NCBI RefSeq assembly: GCF_007751035.1
Contig: NZ_CP036433.1
Location: 7,917,001-7,981,000, forward strand
Source of the DNA: Lignipirellula cremea
GTDB taxonomy: Bacteria > Planctomycetota > Planctomycetia > Pirellulales > Pirellulaceae
Direction: 5' to 3'
DNA length: 64,000 bases
Under the pieces are notes generated by a model that ran no database searches, was not told the DNA's origin, and saw only the letters and a list, made by a program, of their open reading frames with translations. The first letter of the stretch is position 1; each line of letters begins with the position of its first letter. The position numbers were made by a program, and so were the translations under genes. Positions 48,071 through 57,659 of this stretch are shown one piece after another.

Positions 48071-49105
48071 TTACTCCCTGGCGACGGGGGTGAGTTGCAC
48101 ACGGACCAGTTCCTGCTTCCGCTTGACGAGCAGTTCGATCGACTCGCCCGGCTTCAGCTGGGCGGCCGCCTTTTGGAAATCACTCACGCTGCGCACGGTT
48201 TTTCCGGCCACCGAAACGACCAGGTCGTCCGGTTTCAAACCGGCCCGGGCGGCCGGTCCGTCCGGCGACAAGCGATCGATATAGGCCGGCGCACTGCGTC
48301 CTGACAGCGTGAACAACCGCAGGCCCAGGTCCGGCTCCGCCATCGACGCAGGACGGGCGGCGACCGCGGGCTTCTCTTCGACAAAGCGCTGTAACTGCTC
48401 GACCGGCACCGCGTAGTTCAGCCGCACGCCGGTCGTTTTGCTCTCCACCACCTTGCCGATCATGCCGGCCAGGCGGCCTTCAATCGTCACGACCGCGCCG
48501 CCTGCCGCGCCGGGGTTGCTGGTGACCGCATCGATCAGCAGCACCTCGCCGGCGAACGTTCCGTCGCCTTGCTGGGCTTCGAGCGTCGTCCGCAGGCTGA
48601 TCACCCCCAGGTTCACGCCCAGCGGCTCGTCTCCTTCGGCCACTTTGAATGCGTTGCTGACGGCCAGCACCCAGTCCCCCTGTTCGCCAACGGGCTCGGG
48701 AGACAGCGTAAAGAACCGCGGCGTATCGGCCGGAATTTTGAGCAGGGCCAGTTGCTGTTCGCGACTGCGACGAAGGACTTCCGCCTCGTGCTGGGCGCCG
48801 TCGGGCAGGACGACACGAATCCGCTGCCCCGACAGATACACGCCCTGCGGCGCCAGGATCTGACCGTCGTGCGACACGACAATCCCGCTGGCGTAACCGG
48901 CGATATTACCGATGCCGGCGCCATAAATCTTCACCGTTCGCTGCTGCGCCAGCACGGCCGCTTTGTGGAACGGCCCGTCCTCCGCGACCGCAGATAACGG
49001 AGCGGCCAGGCAAACGGAGATCAGTACGGCCCATGTTTCCCGTCCCAGCCGCAGGTGTTGCGGGTTGAGGTGCGTACTATTCTTGGGGCGCGGCGAATGT
49101 CGCAT
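48071..49105 (-). CDS. HtrA-like pseudoprotease 1 with PDZ domain (triad lost)
   Basis: A 344-residue exported protein with signal peptide (WAVLISVCLAAPLSAVA, about residues 25-41). A trypsin-like domain precedes a PDZ domain (about 260-340). The positions of the triad are Gly88 for His (GQILAPQGVY), Gln118 for Asp and Ala201 for Ser (SNPGAAGG). GGAGGT lies 5 nt before the ATG, and the gene overlaps the end of the active htrA by 29 bp. Confidence 0.85.
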   Translation of the reverse strand: MRHSPRPKNSTHLNPQHLRLGRETWAVLISVCLAAPLSAVAEDGPFHKAAVLAQQRTVKIYGAGIGNIAGYASGIVVSHDGQILAPQGVYLSGQRIRVVLPDGAQHEAEVLRRSREQQLALLKIPADTPRFFTLSPEPVGEQGDWVLAVSNAFKVAEGDEPLGVNLGVISLRTTLEAQQGDGTFAGEVLLIDAVTSNPGAAGGAVVTIEGRLAGMIGKVVESKTTGVRLNYAVPVEQLQRFVEEKPAVAARPASMAEPDLGLRLFTLSGRSAPAYIDRLSPDGPAARAGLKPDDLVVSVAGKTVRSVSDFQKAAAQLKPGESIELLVKRKQELVRVQLTPVARE

Positions 49106-50981
49106 CGTTGACCTCCTTGAGAACCAGGCACTCCTGCGTCTGCAGAACGAACAATGGCGTTTCGGATAGACCGCGGACGATCCGTCGGCGCCAGGGCAGC
49201 AGCATGCCAGGCGCCTTGCGCCAGTCTTCCAGCATAACGGCTGGCGCGACGCCTTCGCGATCGACGCAGAATTTTACGGGCAGCGTCCGGACAGGGTCGG
49301 CCTCGGCCGCGTCCGGCAACGACGACAGCCACAAGAACGCCGGGCGTCCCGCCGCCTCCGTCCAGTCCAATCGGAACGCGGCGGCCCCGTTCACCTTGTC
49401 GCCCCCTTCCAGCAGCGAGCCTTTCCCTTTCTCCCGCGCCGGCGGCTGCAGCAGCCGCGACAGCACGGCCGCCTGGGCCAGCAGCGGCTGGGCCAGCGCC
49501 TCCGCCGGGGAAAGCCTGACGGCCGGAGCGACGCCGCGCTGCGACCAGTACGTCTGACCGTCGAAACCGTAGCGGGTGCGAGCTTCGCCTTCGCGAACTT
49601 CGACCAGGAGCCGGCCGTCGCGCGCCAGGGTGAGCGTCTGCTCCCCGACAGGACGATCATCTTTCAGCAGCGTATCGTGCAGTTCCACGGCGAACGCCTC
49701 ACCGGGCGGAGCCAGCAGCGACTGTCGGGTGCGGGCCAGCAACAGCTCGCACACGCCGCGATTGATCTCCACGTCGCCTATCTCTCCCGGTTCGGCCGGA
49801 CGGAACCCGTCCTCGCCCCGCAGCAGGCGCGGCGTTTCGCGATCTGGCTTGCCGTCTTCTTTCTCTTCCTCCTGGCCGTCCTCGGGCCCTTCGACCGGCG
49901 GGGCGAACGCGTCGCCGTAGGGGAGCGGCAACAGGCGAACGGCGATCGTCTGCCGGGTTTCTCCCCGGGCCACCTGGAACTCGACCGGCCAGTGCGCGGG
50001 GAGCGTACTGAGCAGGTTGGTCAGCTGGTTGGCCTGGGTGATGGCCTGCCCTTCAAATTCCAGCATTTCGTCCCCCAGCTGCAGTCCCGCCAGGGCGGCG
50101 GGCGAATCGAGATTGAGCGTGTGACAAATGACCTTGCCGTCCCGCTGGCCAAAAACGGCGTCGAGCGTACCGTGCTGCGCGGTCCGCGTGGCCAGCAGAT
50201 CGGGCAGGAAACGCTTCACCTGGTTGATCGAAATGGCGTACCCCAGGCCGACGTTCACCCGGCCGCGGTCCTGGAAGCTGGCCCGGCCGTTCACCCCCAC
50301 CACCTGGCTTTGCAGGTTGAACAGCGGCCCGCCCGAGTTCCCCGGGTTGATGGAGCTGTCGACCTGCAGGCAATCGCCATACACCAGTTCATTCACGCCG
50401 ACGCCCGGCTGGTAACGCTGCACGCCGGAGACCACGCCCAAAGTCACGGTCGGCTTTTGATCTTCCGCCAGCAGGAACGGATTCCCCATCGCCAGGGCCC
50501 AGTCGCCGACGCGGACCGTGCGCGAATCTCCCAGCGGGGCGTACGGGAAGGCATCGCGTCCCGACAAGCGAATGAGCGCGACGTCGCCGCCCGGATCCAC
50601 GCCGATCAGCTTCCAGGGATACAGCTTGCCATCGGCCAGTCCGGCCACGCCCTGGTTGCCGGCGCCCGCCACCACGTGGTAGTTGGTCAGCGCAAAACCG
50701 GCCGGGTCATAGATCACGCCAGAGCCGCCGCCTTCGCTCTGGTCGGCTCCATAAACGGCGACCACGGCGCCGTAGACTTTTTCAATCGCCGCCACGCGGG
50801 CCGCTTCCGCTTTCTTGACCAGCGCCAGCTCGTCGGGACGGATGCCTGGTTCCTGACAGAACGCATCACGCTGACAAAAGATGCCAGTCTGACAGAAGAC
50901 GACACTCCAGCCGAAAAGCGTCACCCAGGCCCGGACGGACGCCCCAAGCGAACGAACGGGCGATTCCATGCAGCGTTTCAT
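49077..50981 (-). CDS. HtrA/DegP-type serine protease with PDZ domain and long C-terminal region
   Basis: A 634-residue protein from ATG 50981. The N-terminus has a membrane/signal helix (about 13-30). The trypsin-like domain is intact: His102 (FALTNYHVV), Asp133 (GGDVALIRL) and Ser216 (NPGNSGG). A PDZ domain follows at about 290-375. After an acidic low-complexity linker comes a further 230-residue beta-rich domain of unknown type, not found in classical DegP. First of three overlapping protease-fold genes, so it should be the enzyme of the set. Periplasmic quality control or signalling is likely. Confidence 0.9.
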   Translation of the reverse strand: MKRCMESPVRSLGASVRAWVTLFGWSVVFCQTGIFCQRDAFCQEPGIRPDELALVKKAEAARVAAIEKVYGAVVAVYGADQSEGGGSGVIYDPAGFALTNYHVVAGAGNQGVAGLADGKLYPWKLIGVDPGGDVALIRLSGRDAFPYAPLGDSRTVRVGDWALAMGNPFLLAEDQKPTVTLGVVSGVQRYQPGVGVNELVYGDCLQVDSSINPGNSGGPLFNLQSQVVGVNGRASFQDRGRVNVGLGYAISINQVKRFLPDLLATRTAQHGTLDAVFGQRDGKVICHTLNLDSPAALAGLQLGDEMLEFEGQAITQANQLTNLLSTLPAHWPVEFQVARGETRQTIAVRLLPLPYGDAFAPPVEGPEDGQEEEKEDGKPDRETPRLLRGEDGFRPAEPGEIGDVEINRGVCELLLARTRQSLLAPPGEAFAVELHDTLLKDDRPVGEQTLTLARDGRLLVEVREGEARTRYGFDGQTYWSQRGVAPAVRLSPAEALAQPLLAQAAVLSRLLQPPAREKGKGSLLEGGDKVNGAAAFRLDWTEAAGRPAFLWLSSLPDAAEADPVRTLPVKFCVDREGVAPAVMLEDWRKAPGMLLPWRRRIVRGLSETPLFVLQTQECLVLKEVNDATFAAPQE

Positions 50982-51048
50982 GATTGCCCCCGGTAACAGG
51001 CCGTCCGCGTCTGCGTCGGGCCAATTGATGCAAGCAGTTCCGACCGGT

Positions 51049-52263
51049 TTAATCGCGTGTACGGACCACCCGCGCGCCGGCCCAGTCGACATGGTCCGCC
51101 AGGTCGAGATCGGCGCCGGGCTCGACCACCAGCTGCAGTTGCCGGCCGCCGGCGACCGGCAGTCGCAACGCGTGGGGCGGATCGGCCGCCTTGACCCGCT
51201 GGGTGAAGATCGCTTTGCCGTCGAGCAGCACCTGCACTTCGCAGTCGCCTTTGCCGGCCGTTTCGTCGTCGACTCCCAGCGTCGCCAGGAACAGGTCGTA
51301 CTGGCCCGCCAGTTCAAAGGTCAGCTGGCTGGCCGATTGCACGCCGAGCCCTTTCCCGTACGTCTGCTTTGCCAGGGTCAGCCGATTGCCGGCCACGCTG
51401 CGGTCCCGCTGGGCCGGACGATCCAGCGTCGCCAGCGTTTTCCGCTCTTCGCCGATCGTTTCAAAATCCGACAGGTAAGCCAGCCGATCGCTCTGCAGTT
51501 CCAGTCGCTCGACCGCCTGCCAGGGCAGCGTTGCCTGGCCGCCGCCGGTCAGGTCCAGCGTCAGTTGCCCGTCGACGAGAGAGAGGATTGTCCCCGCCAG
51601 GACGGAGCCCTGCCTGAGGTAGACCTGCGACGTTTTTGGTTGCCGCTCCAGCACCTGGGCGGCGACCAGGCCGGCGACTTTCGCGCGCGCCAGTCGACGG
51701 GTTTCTCCCTGCCACTGGAACTGCACCTGTTCGCCCGTAATCTGTTCCAGCAGGCCGCTGAGGGACTGGAACTCCTGCTCGGCGAATTCCACAAACAGGC
51801 GGTCTTCAGCGCCGGAGGGCTCGGCCAGCGCTTGCTCAAAGGCAGGGCTGGTGAAGTCGGCCCGGAACCGCACGGCGCGAACGCAATCGATCGGCAGGCT
51901 TAGCTTCAGGTCGTCGCCCAGGTCGAAGGTAAACTGCTCCTCGGCATAGATCGCCTGAGCCGCCAGCAGCCGTCCTCCGCCCAGCAGATCAACGCGGCAG
52001 GGCAGGGCGGCAATCTCAGAGCCAGGCGCCGGCGGGAGCCCCGCTGGATCCGGCGGCACAGAGAGCGAGGCCCGTTCAAGGGAAAGGAGACGGGCCAAAG
52101 GCAGCCCGTCGGCCATGCCGGTCGCCTGAAGTTTCCCGTCGACGATCCCGGCGATCTCTGCCTGGAGCGTTTCGCCCGTCAGGGTCTCCAGCGTGTCAGC
52201 AGCCGGGAGCAGAGTCCCGCACGCCAGCAAGAGCGGCAGGAACAGCGTGAAGCGGATTGCCAT
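51049..52263 (-). CDS. secreted NPCBM-domain protein
   Basis: A 404-residue protein with a signal peptide (IRFTLFLPLLLACGTLLPAA). A beta-rich N-terminal half of unknown type contains a repeated pattern around GEWT-like segments such as LETLTGETLQAEIAGI and GTILSLVDGQLTLDL. The last 130 residues match the NPCBM (glycoside-binding) domain: AKQTYGKGLGVQSASQLTFE, LGVDDETAGKGDCEVQVLLD and LDLADHVDWAGARVV. 67 bp upstream of htrA on the same strand, so probably in its operon. Start ATG 52263 preferred; GTG 52293 possible. Confidence 0.8.
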   Translation of the reverse strand: MAIRFTLFLPLLLACGTLLPAADTLETLTGETLQAEIAGIVDGKLQATGMADGLPLARLLSLERASLSVPPDPAGLPPAPGSEIAALPCRVDLLGGGRLLAAQAIYAEEQFTFDLGDDLKLSLPIDCVRAVRFRADFTSPAFEQALAEPSGAEDRLFVEFAEQEFQSLSGLLEQITGEQVQFQWQGETRRLARAKVAGLVAAQVLERQPKTSQVYLRQGSVLAGTILSLVDGQLTLDLTGGGQATLPWQAVERLELQSDRLAYLSDFETIGEERKTLATLDRPAQRDRSVAGNRLTLAKQTYGKGLGVQSASQLTFELAGQYDLFLATLGVDDETAGKGDCEVQVLLDGKAIFTQRVKAADPPHALRLPVAGGRQLQLVVEPGADLDLADHVDWAGARVVRTRD

Positions 52264-52374
52264 CAGAGCATCGGCCAGGCGGCCTGTCCTCACAAAGGGG
52301 GCGCTGCTCCGGCAGGAAGCAGCGTCACGGGCCGGGTTTGCACAAACGGCGGAAGCCGCTGCTGCTGGAAGAAA

Positions 52375-52398
52375 GACGCCGCCACAAGCCGCGGCGTC
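52375..52398 (-). terminator. terminator-like hairpin after the SGNH hydrolase gene
   Basis: On the minus strand GACGCCGC and GCGGCGTC form an 8-bp stem, followed by TTTCTTCC. It lies 71 bp past the SGNH gene stop and before the NPCBM gene, so it would separate the two transcripts. Confidence 0.5.
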
Positions 52399-52468
52399 CC
52401 GAGGACGAAGGTTCCAGGGCCGCCCCGCCGATTGCGGCCGGGCGACGCGGTTCCTCGACGACTCTTGG

Positions 52469-53191
52469 CTACTTCTTTTCGCCCAGCAGCTCCGAGACTT
52501 TCGGTTCGATCGACTCGGCCCAGATGGTGTAGCCTTTGTTGCTCAGGTGCAGCAGGTCGGGCATGATTTCTTTCGACAGCGTGCCGTCTTCGGCGACAAA
52601 TTTCGGGCCGATGTCCAGGTAGAACACGTGTTTGTCGTCGGCCAGCTTGGCCACGATGGCGTTGGTTTTTTCGTTCACCTGGCGGCGGGGATCGTTGCTG
52701 TCCGGACCGCGGGGGAAGACACCCAGGATCAGGATCTTCAGTTCGGGCAGTTTCTCGCGCAACTGATGGACGATTTTCGTGGTGCCCGCGGCGATCTGCT
52801 CAGGCGTGTTGGAGCCGGAGTTGTTGGTGCCGATCATGATCACGGCCGCTTTGGGCTGGATGCCTTCCAGATTGCCGTTATCCAGTCGCCAGATGACGTG
52901 CTGGGTGCGATCGCCGCCGATGCCGAGGTTCACGGCGTTCCGCTTGCCGTAGTATTCGGCCCAGACTGCCTTGCCAGAGCCTTCCCAGCCCTGGGTAATG
53001 GAATCGCCAATGAAGAGCAGGTCGGCGTTCCCCTGTTTGACCCGTTCATTGAACGCGTTGTGGCGTTCCATCCAGCGACCTTCGCGGGGGACCGGTTTGA
53101 CGGCGTCGTTGGCGGGTTTTTCTTCGCTCCAGGCGGCGGGAACAATAGCGAGCAGCAGCAACAAGGCCGCCAGGGGACGGATGCAGGACAT
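52469..53191 (-). CDS. secreted SGNH/GDSL hydrolase
   Basis: A 240-residue protein with a signal peptide (residues 1-22). The SGNH blocks are clear: GDSITQGW (Ser of block I), NLGIGGDRTQHVIWRL (Gly block), MIGTNNSG (Asn block) and DLLHLSNKGY (Asp/His block). It resembles the platelet-activating-factor acetylhydrolase beta-subunit branch, common in planctomycetes for deacetylating carbohydrates. Substrate unknown. Confidence 0.92.
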   Translation of the reverse strand: MSCIRPLAALLLLLAIVPAAWSEEKPANDAVKPVPREGRWMERHNAFNERVKQGNADLLFIGDSITQGWEGSGKAVWAEYYGKRNAVNLGIGGDRTQHVIWRLDNGNLEGIQPKAAVIMIGTNNSGSNTPEQIAAGTTKIVHQLREKLPELKILILGVFPRGPDSNDPRRQVNEKTNAIVAKLADDKHVFYLDIGPKFVAEDGTLSKEIMPDLLHLSNKGYTIWAESIEPKVSELLGEKK

Positions 53192-53385
53192 GGTGATTTC
53201 CTCGGGTCAAAGGGGGACAACCAGACGCACCGCGCTGGGCGAGGTTTAGCAAACCCGCGCAGGGGTGAACGGGCCATTATTAACGGTCGCAGACCACTTC
53301 ACCAGTCGCGGCAGCATTTTTCGAACCCCCGCGTTTCGAACCAATGCCAGGAGGCTGGGCGTGGAGCAAGTACGGGGACACGCGA

Positions 53386-54057
53386 TCAGGGAAGCTGGTC
53401 GGAAAGGAACTCGCTGCGAATTCGCGGATCGGCCAGCGTGTCGGCGACCAGCGAGACGCCGTCGAACGCGTGGGTGCGCGTATGCTGGTTCGGCACGGCG
53501 ACGACTTGCGCGCCGGAAGCCATTGCGGCCAGGGCGCCGGTGCGGCTGTCTTCAAAGACCAGCATCTGGGCCGGATCGACCTGCAGTCGGCGGGCGGCGG
53601 AGAGGTAGATTTCGGGATTCGGCTTGCCATCGACCACGTCCTCGGCTCCCAGAATGAACTCGAACCGCGGCTCCAGCTGAAAGAACGACAGCACATGCTG
53701 GGCAAAGCCGCGTTTCGCACTGGTGGCGATCGCCTTGGGCAGGGGCCGCTTTTCAATCAGTTCCAGCAGGTCGAACAAACCGGGCATCGGCTGCAGATGA
53801 TCGGTCAGCAAACCGGCAAAGACCTCGTCGTTCTCCTGCTCCAGCTGATCGATCGTGGCGTCGAGCTGATGCCAGTCAATCATCACCTGGTAAGCCTTTT
53901 TGCCGGGCAGGCCGATCATCGCCTGTTTCAGTTCGGGCGTGAAACTTAGCCCCCGGCGTTGCAACAGGGCTTCGCCGACATGGTCGTAAAGATCCTCGGT
54001 GTTGAACATCAGGCCGTCGAGGTCAAAAACGACGGCGGCGACGGGAACCAAAGGCAT
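53386..54057 (-). CDS. HAD-superfamily hydrolase, beta-phosphoglucomutase-like
   Basis: A 223-residue HAD phosphatase/mutase. Motif I is VVFDLDGLMFNT, motif II AIATSAKRG, and motif III/IV GKPNPEIYL and VFEDSRTG. The helical cap is of the beta-phosphoglucomutase class (C1). ATG 54057 has AAGGA 8 nt upstream; another ATG lies 9 bp earlier. Substrate unknown. Confidence 0.92.
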   Translation of the reverse strand: MPLVPVAAVVFDLDGLMFNTEDLYDHVGEALLQRRGLSFTPELKQAMIGLPGKKAYQVMIDWHQLDATIDQLEQENDEVFAGLLTDHLQPMPGLFDLLELIEKRPLPKAIATSAKRGFAQHVLSFFQLEPRFEFILGAEDVVDGKPNPEIYLSAARRLQVDPAQMLVFEDSRTGALAAMASGAQVVAVPNQHTRTHAFDGVSLVADTLADPRIRSEFLSDQLP

Positions 54058-54531
54058 ACAACCCATCCTTAAAAGCAAAAACCAGGAAGGCGAACAAGCA
54101 GAAACCGAACGCAACGATGGCGAAGGGGCCGCAAGCGGCCCGCAACCAGGGCCTGTCGGCTGGTCAGACGACCTTGGGATTATAACCTTCCCCCCGCCTG
54201 ACGAAATGTCCCCCTGCCGGAACGGGGCATTGCTAACGAAGTCTTCCAGAAAACATGAACGAGTCGTCGCCAATCCTTAACCGAACCTTGATATCGGCCT
54301 GCTCAACTATCACTCAATCGAAGTCGGCAAAGGCGGTTCCCAACCAATCCTTGCTGAACAAAAACCTGGACCTTCCTTGGAATCGTGTAAGGGGTCGGCG
54401 ACACGCCCGCCCCAACAGCGAACGGCATGAACTTCACAAAGACTTCATCCTGCGGCATACGGCTCCTTCATTTATGAATCGTACGCTGACGCTCGATTTC
54501 TTTCCCTTACCGCAGTGCTGGAGCCGTGTCG
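54058..54531. other. 474-bp divergent intergenic region
   Basis: No convincing gene. It separates the HAD gene from the first pseudopilin gene, whose ATG at 54532 has GGAG 8 nt upstream. No recognisable promoter boxes were found. Confidence 0.4.
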
Positions 54532-55725
54532 ATGAATCGTCAATCTCTTAATGAGGGTGTGTTTCCCCACACTCGCATGTTGCGTAAAGAACGCGGCGTG
54601 ACACTGGTGGAGTTACTGGTGGTGGTCGCCATCATTGCCTTGCTCGCCAGCATCCTGACGCCCGCCTTGCACATTGCCCGCGAGCGAGCCCGCCAGGCCC
54701 AGTGTTTGAGCCAGCTGAAAGAGATTGGCCGCTCAATGATGGTCCATGCGACCAATGGCAACGGCGAACTGTGCAGCGGAGCCTTTGACTGGCAACGCGA
54801 CGGCTGTGTGACCGAAGTCGGCTGGGTTGCGGACTCGGTGAACGAAGGGGTGCCAATCGGCGAAATGCTGTGCGCGTCGAACCCGTCGCAAGTGTCGGAC
54901 GTTTACTTTCAGTTGCTCAATGTGGCGTCGGCCGCCAGCACCTGCACCGATCTGCTCGGCAGCGACGTCAAGCTGGCTCCTGACGGTTCGCGGATCTTCA
55001 ATGCGTGCCGCGCCATTTTGACTCCCGATGACGGCATGGGAGGCTTCGGCGCCCCGCTGGCGGTCAACAGTGAGGCCCGCGCCCAGGTCATTACGGAACG
55101 CATTTTGAACCGGCACTATAACACGAATTATATCGCATCCTGGTACCTGGTGCGGGGCGGCCTGAGCCTGGACGCGGACGGCAACTTGCGGCAGAAAAAC
55201 CCCAGTTGCGCTGACAACACTCCGATCGGTCTGAACTCCACGCTGGGGCCGCTTCGGCTTTCCCACCTGGAAAACGCCATCGCCTCCCGGTCCTTTATTC
55301 CGCTACTGGGCGACGCCGCTCCGATGTCGGCCGACCGCACGCTGACGGCCAATCTGGGCAAGTTCACCACGGGCGAACAACTGGCCCAGTCCTTCACTCG
55401 CGGCCCGGTCCTGAACCCTTCGATGGCTTACCCGGCCGCTTTCGCCAGCGGCACGGCCAAGAGCGTGTGGTGGGCGACCTGGGCCAAAGGAACGCTCCAG
55501 GATTATCGCGGCTTTGCCCCGGTGCATCGCGGCTCCTGTAACGTGCTGTTCGCCGACGGTTCCGTGCGAGCCCTGGTCGACGCCAACGACGACGGCCTGC
55601 TGAACAACGGCTTCACCGCCACCGCGGCCAATGGCTACACCAGTTCCGAACTGGAGTTCGTCAACGCCGAGCTGGAAAGCATTTACTCCCTGGCGGATCG
55701 TCCGGCCCACGAAATGGCGCCCTGA
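54532..55725 (+). CDS. large pseudopilin-like protein (H-x9-DG type) 1
   Basis: A 397-residue protein with a type III prepilin signal: GVTLVELLVVVAIIALLASI, with cleavage expected after Gly22 and the Glu5 equivalent at Glu27. A long extracellular domain follows, and the C-terminal VHRGSCNVLFADGSVRAL is the H-x9-DG hallmark of the DUF1559-related planctomycete family. Much larger than true pilins. A partner of the same type follows 237 bp downstream; the two share the phrase DWQRDGC/DFRRDGC and GEMLC. They are likely structural proteins assembled by a type II secretion or pilus-like system. Confidence 0.9.
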   Translation: MNRQSLNEGVFPHTRMLRKERGVTLVELLVVVAIIALLASILTPALHIARERARQAQCLSQLKEIGRSMMVHATNGNGELCSGAFDWQRDGCVTEVGWVADSVNEGVPIGEMLCASNPSQVSDVYFQLLNVASAASTCTDLLGSDVKLAPDGSRIFNACRAILTPDDGMGGFGAPLAVNSEARAQVITERILNRHYNTNYIASWYLVRGGLSLDADGNLRQKNPSCADNTPIGLNSTLGPLRLSHLENAIASRSFIPLLGDAAPMSADRTLTANLGKFTTGEQLAQSFTRGPVLNPSMAYPAAFASGTAKSVWWATWAKGTLQDYRGFAPVHRGSCNVLFADGSVRALVDANDDGLLNNGFTATAANGYTSSELEFVNAELESIYSLADRPAHEMAP

Positions 55726-55747
55726 TCCAACGCCACAGGAAAGTTGA

Positions 55748-55890
55748 CGCCATGAGTTTTCGACACCGAGATTGAAAGTCCTGAGAGATTTTTGCACTGA
55801 GTTTGCTTCAAGAGTGAATCTGTACGGAGAGTTTTCAGCACTGAGAGTTTTCTGACGCCAAGAGTTTTCCGCACTGAGTTTTTGACACTT
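55748..55890 (+). repeat. short imperfect tandem repeats in the second pseudopilin leader
   Basis: About six copies of a unit close to GAGAGTTTTCNGCACTGAG occur between the two pseudopilin genes (for example around 55753, 55782, 55828, 55843, 55860 and 55874). Spacing is irregular, 14 to 46 bp. The tract is AT-rich against its surroundings. Confidence 0.6.
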
Positions 55891-55962
55891 TCGTATTGCT
55901 TCCGTTTCCATCCCGTTTTTTGTTCCGATGTGTTCCCGCCTACTACCCTGGAGAGTTTAGAG

Positions 55963-57234
55963 ATGCGGACCCCTAACAAGAGCAAAGGTTTCACGATTGT
56001 GGAACTGCTCGTCGTGATCGCGATCATCGCCCTGCTGGTGGCCCTGTTGCTGCCGGCCATCTCGCGTGCTCGTGAAGCAGCCCGGAACTCGGCCTGTAAA
56101 AACAATCTTCGTCAGCTCGGCCTTGGCTTCGCGATCTTCCAAGACAGCGATCCGGCCCGCCGCCTGTGCACGGGCGCCAGCGACTTCCGTCGCGATGGAT
56201 GCATGGACACTTGGGGCTGGGTTGCCGACGTGACCAACAACCAGTCGGCTCGCCCGGGCGAAATGCTGTGCCCGTCGAATACGATCCGCGGCCCAGAAAA
56301 GCTCAACGACTTGCTGGGTAAAGACACGACCGACGGCCGTGAAGGCGCCCCGGCCTCGCGTCTTACGGACGGCGTGTGCGGCGACGCGACCTTTGCCGGC
56401 GCCACCGGCACCGGTGGGGGTGGGACGTTCGCCTCGACCGCTGTAAACACGGCAGAACGAGCCGCGGTTGTCGCCCACGCCTTTTTGGCCAAGGGTTACA
56501 ACACGAACTACGCCGCCAGCTGGCACTTTGTCCGTAGCGCCCCGCGGGTCTCGCTGTCCGCCACCGACACGCTGACGTTCGGCCTCACGGGAAGCCTGAA
56601 AGGTCTGGACGGTTCGCTGGGTCCGTTGACCACACGCATCCTCGAAGGTTCGCCGGTTGTCACCTCGAACGTCGCCCTCCTGGGCGATGCGGGCCCCGGC
56701 GACGTCGACGAAGCGATCCTGGGACTGGATATCAGCCAAACCCCCAGCGACTTTATCTCGACCCAGACCAATAACACCACGGAACGCGTCTGGCTGTCTG
56801 GCGGTGAAATGCTGGGCGAAGCCTTTAACGACGGTCCGGCTTACTATGACGTGACCAACAAAGCCGTCAAACTGGCTGCCAAGGGTGCGGAAATTTCGGA
56901 CCTCATCGACTGCGAAGCGCAGGGCACCTGCATTGCCCCGACCAATTCCAACAACATGTACCTGCAGGACACGCGTGACTGGTTCGCCGTCCATGGCGGC
57001 GGACGTTCCTCGTCGGTCAACATTCTGATGGCTGACGGTTCTATCAAGCAGTTCACCGATTCGAACGGCGACTCGTTCCTGAACCCGGGCTTCCCGGTTC
57101 CGGCAACCGTTACCGACCCCACCGAACTGGCCTCGATTGGTTACCGCGACGACAAAGTTGAACTGCCCTCCTCGGACATCTTCAACGGCATCCTGTTAAT
57201 CGACCTGACCAAGCGTATTCCGCTGGAAGACTAG
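55963..57234 (+). CDS. large pseudopilin-like protein (H-x9-DG type) 2
   Basis: A 423-residue protein with prepilin signal [20 protein letters not shown] (cleavage after Gly9, Glu14 as Glu5). The H-x9-DG element is [18 protein letters not shown] near residues 344-361. ATG 55963 is preferred over the longer open frame. Codon usage is strongly biased and regular, which may mean high expression. Followed by strong hairpins at 57273 and 57430. Confidence 0.9.
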   Translation: MRTPNKSKGFTIVELLVVIAIIALLVALLLPAISRAREAARNSACKNNLRQLGLGFAIFQDSDPARRLCTGASDFRRDGCMDTWGWVADVTNNQSARPGEMLCPSNTIRGPEKLNDLLGKDTTDGREGAPASRLTDGVCGDATFAGATGTGGGGTFASTAVNTAERAAVVAHAFLAKGYNTNYAASWHFVRSAPRVSLSATDTLTFGLTGSLKGLDGSLGPLTTRILEGSPVVTSNVALLGDAGPGDVDEAILGLDISQTPSDFISTQTNNTTERVWLSGGEMLGEAFNDGPAYYDVTNKAVKLAAKGAEISDLIDCEAQGTCIAPTNSNNMYLQDTRDWFAVHGGGRSSSVNILMADGSIKQFTDSNGDSFLNPGFPVPATVTDPTELASIGYRDDKVELPSSDIFNGILLIDLTKRIPLED

Positions 57235-57272
57235 TTCCTGCGTTTGCCAGGCTTTGGCCTGCAGGAAAAACA

Positions 57273-57300
57273 GCCCGCGGATCCTGACAGATCCGCGGGC
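57273..57300 (+). other. perfect 11-bp hairpin after pseudopilin 2
   Basis: GCCCGCGGATC and GATCCGCGGGC pair perfectly around CTGACA, 38 bp past the stop codon. No T-run follows, so it may protect the mRNA 3' end rather than terminate. Confidence 0.6.
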
Positions 57301-57429
57301 CGAGAAGGCGGCGTCCTTCGGCTTGGGCAAGCAGAGAAGAACGCCGTTTCCATGAATTCAAGACAGAGGCTTTCGCAAGCTGTTAAGTATCAAGTGTATT
57401 CTATAGAACAAAAAACGGAAATATGGAAT

Positions 57430-57463
57430 CGTCGGTGGACCCTTTGGTCCACCGACGCTTTTT
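57430..57463 (+). terminator. rho-independent terminator
   Basis: A 12-bp perfect stem CGTCGGTGGACC / GGTCCACCGACG with a CTTT loop, followed by C and five T residues. About 195 bp past pseudopilin 2; it should end that transcript before the DUF1573 gene. Confidence 0.85.
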
Positions 57464-57659
57464 CGTTTCCCGCCTGCAGCCCGCCGGGGCCGTGGCTTTT
57501 CGGCTCTCCAAGCCCCTTATTTTCTTCGCGAAAGAAGGCTCGTCGCCAGCAATTGCTGCTGTCGCCCTCGAACTTGCACCTGGATTTCTTGCGAGCCTTC
57601 CTTCCCGGGGAAATACAGAATCCGACCTGCTCCTGTCCGCTTTTTTCGGTGTGTCTGTT

